Notes under the pieces: generated by a model | Told to the model about the DNA's origin: nothing | What the model saw: only the letters and a program-made list of their open reading frames with translations | Database searches by the model: none | Position numbers and translations under genes: made by a program | Assembly (NCBI GenBank): GCA_003560455.1 | Contig: PWIL01000104.1 | Location: 1 to 15,649, forward strand | Origin: Mollicutes bacterium | GTDB taxonomy: Bacteria > Bacillota_I > Bacilli_A > RF39 > UBA660 | Reading direction: 5' to 3' | DNA length: 15,649 bases | Shown: positions 7,703 to 14,348 of the stretch, in pieces | How positions within the stretch are numbered: the stretch's first letter is position 1 | How the letters are laid out: the number at the start of each line of letters is the position of its first letter

Positions 7703-7723
7703 GCCCGATGAATAAAAAACCAT
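7691..7723 (-). other. Possible 10-codon ORF with a consensus ribosome site
   Basis: After the fic stop the minus strand has AAGGAGG (7731-7737), a 7-base gap, then ATG and a frame encoding MVFYSSGKPS before TAA, which falls inside the terminator stem. The Shine-Dalgarno is better than that of fic itself. It could be a micro-peptide, the stump of a deleted gene, or chance. No homology can be judged at this length. Confidence 0.3.
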
Positions 7724-7725
7724 AA

Positions 7726-8805
7726 TTAAACCTCCTTATTTAATTGCTTTTGAGAATTATAGTTAACTGTGTAAAAAGTTTTTATCCCCTGACTATGTTT
7801 AATTATTATCTCTTTTTTTAATAAATCATTTAGAGTCCTCTCAACTGTTATTTTACTGATATCATAACACTCATCCAAAATATCTTTTTTAGTGAATTTT
7901 CCCAATTTTGAACATATAATATTGGTTACTCTATCCTTTTTAGTTAATCTTGCTTTTTCAACATCATTTACTCTTTTATTTAACTCCGAATAAGCTTTTA
8001 AGATTATTCCAAGAAAATACTTAATAAAAGGTTCATAATCATTTTCATTTTCATGCCAGCCATAACTAGAACTCTCAAGTGATTCATAATAGCTTTCTTT
8101 TGTTTCTTCTATTATTTTTTCAGTACTTATATATTTTCCAATCAAGTAATCATGTTTATATAATAGCAGAAGCGTCAATAGTCTACTTATTCTTCCATTA
8201 CCATCTAGGAAAGGATGAATGCATAAAAAATCCAAGATGAATATAGGAATTAGTATTAAACTATCAATCGAGTCATTTTTAACAGCTTTGTTATACTCGT
8301 CACATAAATTATTAACGTAATCGGGGGTTTGAAATGCTGAAACTGGTTTAAACCTAATGCGCTCTTTTCCCTCATAGTCAACTTCTACAATAGAATTATC
8401 AGAACTCTTAAACTGACCTCCAATGGCTTTTTCTGAATATGAATATAATTTCTGATGCATTTGTAAAATATAATTCAAAGAAACATCAACACATTCATAA
8501 CTTTCATGTATAATTTTCAAAGTCTCTCGGTACCCAAGAATTTCTTCTTCATTTCTATTTTGAGGCTTACTTTTTTCACTCATAAGTTCTTTTAATCTTT
8601 TTTTACTGGTAAAAATACCTTCTATTCTATTTGAAGAATCGACGCTTTGAATTTTAGCTATTTCAGTTAAACTGTTTAATGTGTCTTTTTTAATGCCTAA
8701 AAGAACATTTGTCTTGCCTTTGTACTCATGTATCTTAGTTATCATTGTAACTATATCCTTTTTTAAATATATATCTTTATATTTTGAGTAATCAAAGTTT
8801 TTCAT
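7726..8805 (-). CDS. Fic-domain protein with N-terminal inhibitory helix and C-terminal winged helix
   Basis: 359-residue Fic/DOC-family enzyme, probably an AMP-transferase that modifies a protein hydroxyl. The catalytic motif HPFLDGNGRISR (197-208) is complete, with catalytic His197. An inhibitory motif of the form S/TxxxEG is present as SNRIEG (58-63), so Glu62 should block ATP binding (class II, self-inhibited). About residues 286-350 form a winged-helix-like domain (FTKKDILDECYDISKITVERTLNDLLKKEII), as in many stand-alone Fic proteins. No membrane segment or secretion signal is seen, and there is no separate antitoxin gene. Six of the first nine Ile codons are ATA, whereas a stretch of aspS checked uses ATT/ATC. 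It has its own promoter, operator and terminator, and is bracketed by direct repeats. Target unknown. Confidence 0.92.
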   Translation of the reverse strand: MKNFDYSKYKDIYLKKDIVTMITKIHEYKGKTNVLLGIKKDTLNSLTEIAKIQSVDSSNRIEGIFTSKKRLKELMSEKSKPQNRNEEEILGYRETLKIIHESYECVDVSLNYILQMHQKLYSYSEKAIGGQFKSSDNSIVEVDYEGKERIRFKPVSAFQTPDYVNNLCDEYNKAVKNDSIDSLILIPIFILDFLCIHPFLDGNGRISRLLTLLLLYKHDYLIGKYISTEKIIEETKESYYESLESSSYGWHENENDYEPFIKYFLGIILKAYSELNKRVNDVEKARLTKKDRVTNIICSKLGKFTKKDILDECYDISKITVERTLNDLLKKEIIIKHSQGIKTFYTVNYNSQKQLNKEV

Positions 8806-8836
8806 ATATACATCACAGCCCTTTCTATATACATCA
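8805..8836 (-). repeat. Two direct copies of TGATGTATATA 21 bp apart
   Basis: Minus strand TGATGTATATA occurs at 8826-8836 and 8805-8815, exactly 21 bp apart (two helical turns), just upstream of and touching the fic start codon. The AAAGGG between them, 13 bases before the ATG, is the only candidate ribosome site and is poorly placed. The upstream copy overlaps the right half of the palindrome. Confidence 0.6.
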
Positions 8837-8864
8837 TTTTATCACAAAATGATGTAGTAATCAA
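8830..8864 (-). promoter_or_regulatory. fic promoter overlapped by an 11-bp palindromic operator
   Basis: Minus strand TTGATT (8859-8864), a 17-base spacer and an extended -10 TGATAAAAT (hexamer 8836-8841). A perfect inverted repeat, TACATCATTTT / AAAATGATGTA with a 5-base centre (8830-8840 and 8846-8856), covers the -10 and most of the spacer. A protein bound there should block transcription; the winged-helix domain of the Fic protein is a candidate, by inference only. Confidence 0.75.
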
Positions 8865-8880
8865 ATTGAATAATGTCATT

Positions 8881-8898
8881 ATTGGATAAAATGATTTG
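8881..8898. repeat. Right copy of the 18-bp direct repeat flanking the fic locus
   Basis: Reads ATTGGATAAAATGATTTG, 17 of 18 identical to 7623-7640. Its last five bases are also the first five of the 5' arm of the hairpin at 8894-8931. Confidence 0.7.
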
Positions 8899-8938
8899 TT
8901 AAATTTTTAATAAATGACCAATTTAACAAATTTTTTTT
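8894..8938 (+). terminator. Strong plus-strand terminator with no gene upstream
   Basis: Perfect 12-bp stem ATTTGTTAAATT (8894-8905) / AATTTAACAAAT (8920-8931) with a 14-base loop and eight T at 8931-8938. No plus-strand gene precedes it in the window; it lies between divergent fic and rpmB and could shield rpmB from antisense transcripts. Confidence 0.7.
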
Positions 8939-8994
8939 AAAATAGCCTAAAAATCTGGCCATTAGTATTTTACTAAAAAACAAATCTTTTTTAA

Positions 8995-9000
8995 TTGACA
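8995..9000 (+). promoter_or_regulatory. Consensus -35 (TTGACA) upstream of rpmB
   Basis: Perfect TTGACA 54 bases before rpmB. The matching -10 is unclear: TATGAT at 9013-9018 is only 12 bases away, and the hexamers at 16-18 bases are poor. A promoter here is likely but its -10 is unresolved. Confidence 0.45.
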
Positions 9001-9053
9001 ATTAAGTTAATATATGATAAGTTTAGATAGCAAATACAACGAAGGAGGAAAAG

Positions 9054-9230
9054 ATGGCTAAAAAGATAACTAATAAAAAACCTTTATTTGGTAATAAGCG
9101 TTCTCATGCTTTAAATGCAACTAGAAAAAATTGGAAACCAAATTTGCAAAAAGTAAAATTAATCGGTGGCCAGTCAATTTTAATTACAGCACGCGAGTTA
9201 AGAACTTTAAAAAAGGCAGAAAAAAAATAA
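9054..9230 (+). CDS. rpmB: 50S ribosomal protein L28
   Basis: 58-residue ribosomal protein of the large subunit and the only plus-strand gene. The family core is clear: FGNKRSHALNATRKNWKPNLQKVKL matches the usual FGN.RSHA.N...R.W..NLQKV, followed by a short basic C-terminus with ARELRTLKK. The usual N-terminal C.(V/I)TGK segment is reduced to MAKKITNKKP, with no cysteines, so this is a zinc-free, slightly short form. AAGGAGG stands 5 bases before the ATG. The stop codon is inside the arm of the terminator it shares with efp. Confidence 0.93.
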   Translation: MAKKITNKKPLFGNKRSHALNATRKNWKPNLQKVKLIGGQSILITARELRTLKKAEKK

Positions 9231-9250
9231 CATTGAAGTGTTATTTTTTT
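9221..9250. terminator. Bidirectional terminator between rpmB and efp
   Basis: AAATAACA (9225-9232) / TGTTATTT (9239-9246) around a 6-base loop, with A runs on one side and T runs on the other, so it can end both rpmB (plus) and efp (minus) transcripts. It extends into both reading frames. Confidence 0.85.
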
Positions 9251-9807
9251 TATATTCTTGAATCATATTGACCAGTTCGTGTTGAGACGGAAACTTGGTC
9301 ATCATTTTTGACAAACATTGGTACTTTTATTTTTAAGCCATTTTCTAAAATCGCGTCCTTAGTTGTGTTATTAACGGTATTGCCTTTAACTGCTGGTTCA
9401 GTTTCGGTTACTTGATAAGTTATTTTTTCCGGTAATTCAACACCTAATAGTTCATTTTCATAAAAAATAATTTCAACATTTAAGCCTTCTTTTAAGTATT
9501 TTTTTTCTTCGTTTATTTGTTTTTCATTTACTTCGATTTGTTCAAATGAGCCCATATCCATAAAGTTATAAACATCTTGATTATTATATAAAAATTGCAT
9601 TTCTTTTTTTTCAATAACTGCTTTTTCAAATTTTATATTCGTGTTAAATGTTTTATCAATAATAGAACCAGTTCTTAAATTTTTTAATTTAACTCGCATA
9701 AAGGCCGGTCCCTTGCCCGGTTTTACATGTAAAAAATCGAGAACTAAAAAAATTTGTTCATCTAATTTAATTGACATACCAGTTTTTAAATCATTTATAT
9801 GAATCAT
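9250..9807 (-). CDS. efp: Translation elongation factor P
   Basis: Relieves ribosome stalling at proline runs by entering the E site. 185 residues, the normal length, with three beta-barrel domains: a KOW-like N domain (1-64), a middle OB domain and a C-terminal OB domain ending in TRTGQYDSRI. The tip loop HVKPGKGPAF places the functional lysine at Lys32, the position modified in many bacteria. No modification gene is present in the window. AAGGGGGAT lies about 5 bases before the ATG, and the gene starts 12 bases after rpmG, so the two are probably co-transcribed. Confidence 0.96.
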   Translation of the reverse strand: MIHINDLKTGMSIKLDEQIFLVLDFLHVKPGKGPAFMRVKLKNLRTGSIIDKTFNTNIKFEKAVIEKKEMQFLYNNQDVYNFMDMGSFEQIEVNEKQINEEKKYLKEGLNVEIIFYENELLGVELPEKITYQVTETEPAVKGNTVNNTTKDAILENGLKIKVPMFVKNDDQVSVSTRTGQYDSRI

Positions 9808-9819
9808 TGGTTATCCCCC

Positions 9820-9987
9820 TTATTTTTTTTCTTGATGAAGAACTGTCTTTTTACATTTTGGACAGTGTTTTTTTATTTCCAATTTTTCAGTGGTATTTCG
9901 TTTGTTTTTTTCAGTACGATAATTTTCATCTTTACAAACACTGCATTTTAATGTAATTCTTTCTCTTGCTTCTCCTTTTTTAGCCAT
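9820..9987 (-). CDS. rpmG: 50S ribosomal protein L33, zinc-binding form
   Basis: 55-residue large-subunit protein with the two CxxC pairs of the zinc-containing L33 form (CSVC and CPKC), plus the family stretch NYRTEKNKRNTTEKLEIKKHCPKC. An upstream in-frame ATG would add MKGAKQ, but AAAGGAGCG (9994-10002) lies inside that stretch and 6 bases before the internal ATG, so I start at MAKKGEAR. First gene of an rpmG-efp pair. Many Firmicutes carry a second, zinc-free L33; none is seen here. Confidence 0.93.
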   Translation of the reverse strand: MAKKGEARERITLKCSVCKDENYRTEKNKRNTTEKLEIKKHCPKCKKTVLHQEKK

Positions 9988-10019
9988 TTGTTTCGCTCCT
10001 TTCATCTATTGCTCATCAT

Positions 10020-10047
10020 ATTATAGCAAAATATTAATACATTGCAA
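10020..10047 (-). promoter_or_regulatory. Promoter of rpmG-efp
   Basis: Minus strand TTGCAA (10042-10047), a 16-base spacer and an extended -10 TGCTATAAT (hexamer 10020-10025). The -35 lies in the last codons of the PBP gene, so rpmG-efp can be expressed independently of that operon. Confidence 0.7.
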
Positions 10048-12079
10048 AGAATTTTTCAATAACTTGATTAGAAATTCGTCGATTTACTTGCGTTCGATGG
10101 CGGGTTGGTCCATCAAAGTGATAAATATTGGGAGTTGTAATCGTAAAAGAAACTATTGGATTATCATATGGTGCATATGCAACAAAGGTATTACTTAAAG
10201 TTAAGGTATCAACCGTTCCGTCTTGATTACTATCAACAAAACTTTCACTTGTGCCAGTTTTTCCAGCAACATTTAAGTTAGCTGGGGCGTGAAATCGCCC
10301 GGTTCCTCTTGGTAACATAACCGCCCGAAAACCAGCTTGAATTCGTTCTAAGTATTCATCTTCGGTGTTTAAATAAGATAATACTTCTTTTGATTGACTT
10401 TTGACTAAGTGTTGAAAGTTAGTTGGCTGGTAAACGCTTTTTAAAAGTTGTGGTTTTAGTCTTTTTCCATTATTAGCAATGGTACTAATATATTGTGATA
10501 ATTGAATTGGTGTATAAGTATCATATTGACCAATGACAAAGTCTAATAAATGGCCTGATTGTAAACTTCTTCCTTGATATCCCCTTGTTTCATTTGGCAA
10601 GTCTATTCCTGTTTTTATTCCTAAACCAAATTCAGCAAAACCATCGCGATATATTTGAAAGGCTTTGGGATCAAGTGGCAATGGTTGATTATAACGATAT
10701 TCACCGTTACCAACTTTAATTGCACTTTGATATTGATAAGAATTTGAAGAACTGCGAAGCGCATTAATATCATTTAAAACGCCTAAATAAGTCCACGAAC
10801 ATTTTCGCGGAGTAGCAGCAATTTTAATGCAAAAGTCATTTCTTCTTTCGCCAATTTCTAAAGCATCTTGCATATAAGCAACGTGTTGTGAAGCACCTTT
10901 AATGGCTGAACCGGCAACTACAGCGTCGGTGATAATTGCGGGTGAATAATCATAGGTGTCATAGCCATCTTCGGTCGCATAAAGTTTTCGGGCGACTAGG
11001 GCTAAGATTTCACCAGTTTGGGGATGTTGGATAACAACAAAGGAATGTTCTAAATGTTCGGTATTGCGCTCGTTTTTAGCATTGATTAATTCTTGATGAA
11101 CTATTTCTTCAATCGCTAGTTGTAATTCAATGTCAATTGTTAAGACAATATCATAGCCCCGCTGACCTTCTTGAATTAATTTTAAACGATTATCGATTAA
11201 TTGATATTGGTTTGGGGTTCCTCTTAAGTAATTATCAAATTGTCGTTCAATGTTAGTTGCTCCTACCCGATCATTTAATCGATATCCTTTGTTTAAATAT
11301 TCTTTTTTTAATTCTCGAGGTATTCCTTCAGAAACAGTTCCTAATAAAGTTTTAAAAGTATCACCATAGGGGTAGGAGCGTTGCCAATCTAGATTAGTTG
11401 AAAATCCGGGCAGTTGATCAAGATTTTCAGAAATTAAAGCATATTCTGTTTCATCAACATTTTTTTTTATTGTTTTTTCACTAAACCAAAAACCTTGATT
11501 CATTAGAAAATAAAGATAAGCTTTTTTTTGATCTTGTTGATTAAAAACACTTAAATCTTCCGGTGTAATTCGTTGTCTTTTTAAGTTATTAATTTCTTGT
11601 CTTGTTAAACGTCGTTCTTGTAATTTTTGGCGTTCACTAGCGGTTATTTTTGCGTTTGCTTTTTTTGGATATTGAATAATAAAATATTCTTTTAGTTGCG
11701 TTTGAGTTAATTTTTGGTGATCAATCGTTAAATTTTTGGCTAAAAATCCAGCCATTGCTAATTCTTGGGATTGATTAACACCTCGTTGTTTGCGATAAGT
11801 AATTGTTTTTACTGGTTCATTATCAACTAACAAATTATAATTACGGTCATAAATACGCCCCCGTGGTGCTGTTGAACCAGTAATAATTGTTCGATTCATT
11901 TGCGCGAGTTTTTGCGCGTAATATTCGTGTTGATTAAATTGAAGGGCGTAAAGATTAATGATCATAATAAAAAATGTAGCTGCAATTCCCAAACCTAAAA
12001 GCATATATCTTTTTTCGATATCTTTTTTTAAGTCCCGATATTCCGGAGTGAATTTTGCATTTACATTTTTTCGCGCCAT
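10034..12079 (-). CDS. Class B penicillin-binding protein (PBP2-like transpeptidase)
   Basis: Membrane-anchored peptidoglycan transpeptidase, 681 residues. It has a short cytoplasmic N-terminus, one membrane segment (about 25-47), a PBP dimerisation domain starting at APRGRIYDRN (71-80), and a transpeptidase domain with all three active-site motifs: SAIK (391-394, nucleophile Ser391), SSN (444-446) and KTGT (607-610). The motif 1 context, AGSAIKGAS, resembles the GSVVKGAT form of streptococcal PBP2b-type enzymes, with Ala in place of the usual Pro before GS. A conserved FGLGIKTGIDLPNE lies at 484-497. Elongation-type function is likely, but a division-type role cannot be excluded; no SEDS partner is in view. 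It follows nfo by 9 bases, with GGAGG overlapping the nfo stop. Confidence 0.93.
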   Translation of the reverse strand: MARKNVNAKFTPEYRDLKKDIEKRYMLLGLGIAATFFIMIINLYALQFNQHEYYAQKLAQMNRTIITGSTAPRGRIYDRNYNLLVDNEPVKTITYRKQRGVNQSQELAMAGFLAKNLTIDHQKLTQTQLKEYFIIQYPKKANAKITASERQKLQERRLTRQEINNLKRQRITPEDLSVFNQQDQKKAYLYFLMNQGFWFSEKTIKKNVDETEYALISENLDQLPGFSTNLDWQRSYPYGDTFKTLLGTVSEGIPRELKKEYLNKGYRLNDRVGATNIERQFDNYLRGTPNQYQLIDNRLKLIQEGQRGYDIVLTIDIELQLAIEEIVHQELINAKNERNTEHLEHSFVVIQHPQTGEILALVARKLYATEDGYDTYDYSPAIITDAVVAGSAIKGASQHVAYMQDALEIGERRNDFCIKIAATPRKCSWTYLGVLNDINALRSSSNSYQYQSAIKVGNGEYRYNQPLPLDPKAFQIYRDGFAEFGLGIKTGIDLPNETRGYQGRSLQSGHLLDFVIGQYDTYTPIQLSQYISTIANNGKRLKPQLLKSVYQPTNFQHLVKSQSKEVLSYLNTEDEYLERIQAGFRAVMLPRGTGRFHAPANLNVAGKTGTSESFVDSNQDGTVDTLTLSNTFVAYAPYDNPIVSFTITTPNIYHFDGPTRHRTQVNRRISNQVIEKFFAMY

Positions 12080-12088
12080 TTGACCTCC

Positions 12089-12991
12089 TTAATGATAATA
12101 TTGACGGATTTTTTTTAATAAGTTTGGATCAAATTGTTTTGTTTTAATCATTTTTATTTCAAATTTATATGGTGGGTATAGCCTTTTTTTGCTTTCTTCG
12201 TTTAGTGAAACATATGGTGTTTCTAAAATTTTTGGTACCGATTCTAATTTTGAATGATAAATAATATTAATTAAATTATCAAAGCCTAAGTTGCCAAAGC
12301 CCAAGTTTTCATGACGGTCTTTATGACTTCCTTGTTCGTTTTTGCTGTCATTAATATGAATACAAGCAATCATGTTTTCACCAATTACATTTTCTATTTC
12401 TTCGATAATTAAGTCAAAGTTTGCAATATCATAACCGGCATCATTTAAATGGCAAGTGTCTAGGCAAATTTTGATTTTTTCCGGATATTGTAGTTTATCA
12501 ATTATTTGTTTTAATTCTAAAAAACTAGTTCCAATTTCTGTTCCTTTTCCAGCCATTATTTCTAGGCAAATAAAAGTTTTTTGGTCTTTTGTGATTATTT
12601 TATTTAAGCCTTTAACAATATTGTTTATTCCTTCTTCTTTGGTTAATTTTACATAACTGCCCGGATGTAAAACTAAATATTTTAATCCAAGTTCTTCAAG
12701 ACGAGTTACTTCTTGTTTTAAAAAATTGACAGCAAAGTCACTACCATTTGCTAAATTAACAATGTATGGCGCATGAACTACTACATGATTTGGATCAATG
12801 TTGGTTTTTTTCATTAGTTGATAAGCTTGTTTTGTTAAGTCTTGATTAATCGGTTGCCGGGCGGTGTTTTGTGGGGCGCCAGTATAAATCATAAAGCAGT
12901 TGCCACCATAACTAAGTGTTTCTTCAACACTGCCCAATAATTGCTTTTCTTTTTGAAATGAGACATGAGAACCAATTAGTAAATTTTTCAT
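12089..12991 (-). CDS. nfo: Endonuclease IV (AP endonuclease)
   Basis: Zinc-dependent AP endonuclease of base-excision repair that cuts 5' to abasic sites. 300 residues, TIM-barrel type. All nine expected metal ligands can be matched to the E. coli enzyme: His73 (VVHAPY), His109 (LHPGS), Glu144 (CLEIMAG), Asp178 and His181 (LDTCH), His212 (HIND), Asp225 and His227 (DRHENLGFG), and Glu257 (ETPY). The start ATG is one base after the stop of the upstream ATPase gene, whose last codons contain the AAAGGAGT ribosome site, so the two are translationally coupled. Middle gene of the ATPase-nfo-PBP operon. Confidence 0.96.
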   Translation of the reverse strand: MKNLLIGSHVSFQKEKQLLGSVEETLSYGGNCFMIYTGAPQNTARQPINQDLTKQAYQLMKKTNIDPNHVVVHAPYIVNLANGSDFAVNFLKQEVTRLEELGLKYLVLHPGSYVKLTKEEGINNIVKGLNKIITKDQKTFICLEIMAGKGTEIGTSFLELKQIIDKLQYPEKIKICLDTCHLNDAGYDIANFDLIIEEIENVIGENMIACIHINDSKNEQGSHKDRHENLGFGNLGFDNLINIIYHSKLESVPKILETPYVSLNEESKKRLYPPYKFEIKMIKTKQFDPNLLKKIRQYYH

Positions 12992-12992
12992 T

Positions 12993-14300
12993 TTAACTCC
13001 TTTGTTTTATGCAAAATGCAGCATACAATGGTATAGATTTGATTTGATTTTCAAATCCAAAATTTTTAGTTGATAATCTAATACTATACTTTGGATTATA
13101 TTTTTTAATATAAACATTTAAACTATATGATTTTGTATTATCACTTGATTTGACTTCTACTGGAATAATTCCTTCATTAGTATACAATGTAAAATCAACC
13201 TCAGCTTTATTGGCACTTTGCCAATAATATAAACTAAAACCATTAATCAACAGTTGATTTGCAACATAATTTTCAGTTAAAATACCACGATATGTAAAAG
13301 ATTTATTTAACAAAATATCACTATATTTTAATTCTAATAATGTTGTCATCAAACCGACATCGCTTAAGTATAATTTGAAATAATCTTCTTTAACAAAAGC
13401 TTTTAGAGGAATTTCAGGTTTTTCTATTTGTTTTGATTCAATAATCATATTGCTAGATATCAACCATTTTAAAGGTTCAATATAGTATCTTGCGCGTGCT
13501 TTTTCAGAAATTTTGCTATACTGAAATTTATTACTCGGATTAGCTAATTGTGTTGGTATCGAACGGTATATTGCTTCAATTTTTGATGTTTCAAATATAT
13601 TTTTAACATATTTATTCATATCATATAAATATGCATCAATTATATTTTTAATAATTTTATCATTAAAACTCAAAATATCTTGTTCTTTTGTATAATCAAA
13701 AACCGCTTCTGGCATACCACCAATACATAAATAAACATTGTAAATATCCAATAATTTTTTATGAATTGACTCATCCATTGCTTTCATACTATTAAAACAT
13801 TTATTAATTTCAGCAATATATATTTTTTTATCTAATGCCCATAAAAATTCTTCAAAATCCATCGGATACATATTCAACATTCGAACTTTACCAACTGGGA
13901 AAGAACTTTGAAAACGATGAATTTTGACACCTAACAAAGATCCCGCACAAATTATTTTATATGCTTTTTTACTTTCAGCAAAATATTTTAAAGCATTTAT
14001 TAATTTTTCTGATTCTTGTATTTCATCAAAAAATATAATTGTTTTTTCAATATCTATTTTTTTTTCTAGAAATAATTCCAGTCTATGCCATTTTTCTTCC
14101 AAATTAATTTTTTCTTCAAAAATATTAATAATTTCCGGTTTTGCTAATAAATCTATATAAACATATTCTTCAAATTCATTTTGACAAAATTCATTTATTA
14201 TGTGTGTTTTTCCAACTTGTCGAGCTCCTATTATCATCAATGGGGTACTAATTTCAGTGTTTTTCCAACTTAATAATTGATCATATATTTTTCTTTTCAT
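12993..14300 (-). CDS. AAA ATPase with DUF4143 and a nuclease-like C-terminus
   Basis: 435-residue ATPase of the large AAA_14/DUF4143 family; biological role unknown. Walker A is GARQVGKT (25-32), Walker B IIFFDEIQ (88-95), and a sensor-like AGS lies at 119-121. The C-terminal half is DUF4143-like. Near its end Glu343 (ENYVA), Asp369 (AEVDFTL) and Glu382-x-Lys384 (IPVEVKSS) match a PD-(D/E)xK nuclease-fold core, common in this family. No signal or membrane segment is seen. Six of the first ten Ile codons are ATA, as in fic, suggesting later acquisition. It is first in the operon with nfo and the PBP, driven by its own extended -10 promoter next to a tandem repeat array. Defence or toxin roles have been suggested for relatives; nothing here proves one. 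Confidence 0.88.
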   Translation of the reverse strand: MKRKIYDQLLSWKNTEISTPLMIIGARQVGKTHIINEFCQNEFEEYVYIDLLAKPEIINIFEEKINLEEKWHRLELFLEKKIDIEKTIIFFDEIQESEKLINALKYFAESKKAYKIICAGSLLGVKIHRFQSSFPVGKVRMLNMYPMDFEEFLWALDKKIYIAEINKCFNSMKAMDESIHKKLLDIYNVYLCIGGMPEAVFDYTKEQDILSFNDKIIKNIIDAYLYDMNKYVKNIFETSKIEAIYRSIPTQLANPSNKFQYSKISEKARARYYIEPLKWLISSNMIIESKQIEKPEIPLKAFVKEDYFKLYLSDVGLMTTLLELKYSDILLNKSFTYRGILTENYVANQLLINGFSLYYWQSANKAEVDFTLYTNEGIIPVEVKSSDNTKSYSLNVYIKKYNPKYSIRLSTKNFGFENQIKSIPLYAAFCIKQRS

Positions 14301-14315
14301 CTTATCACCCTTTAA

Positions 14316-14344
14316 ATTATAACATAAAACACGATTTTACACAA
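14316..14344 (-). promoter_or_regulatory. Promoter of the ATPase-nfo-PBP operon
   Basis: Minus strand TTGTGT (14339-14344, weak), an exact 17-base spacer and TGTTATAAT, a perfect extended -10 (hexamer 14316-14321). The -35 lies only 4 bases from the first repeat of the array. AAAGGGTGAT precedes the ATG. Confidence 0.75.
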
Positions 14345-14348
14345 CCCT

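Noticed and set aside
7726..8805. Fic plus antitoxin (FicTA or Doc-Phd) module
   Set aside because: The inhibitory motif SNRIEG is inside the Fic protein itself, and no adjacent antitoxin-sized gene exists; the 10-codon ORF is too short.
8866..8892. Plus-strand promoter (TTGAAT ... TAAAAT) feeding the orphan terminator
   Set aside because: The spacing is only 15 bases, and the transcript would begin inside the hairpin, so it could not yield a meaningful RNA.
9771..9956. Plus-strand frame of about 60 codons across the efp-rpmG junction
   Set aside because: It is antisense to efp and rpmG, both well supported, and has no recognisable domain.
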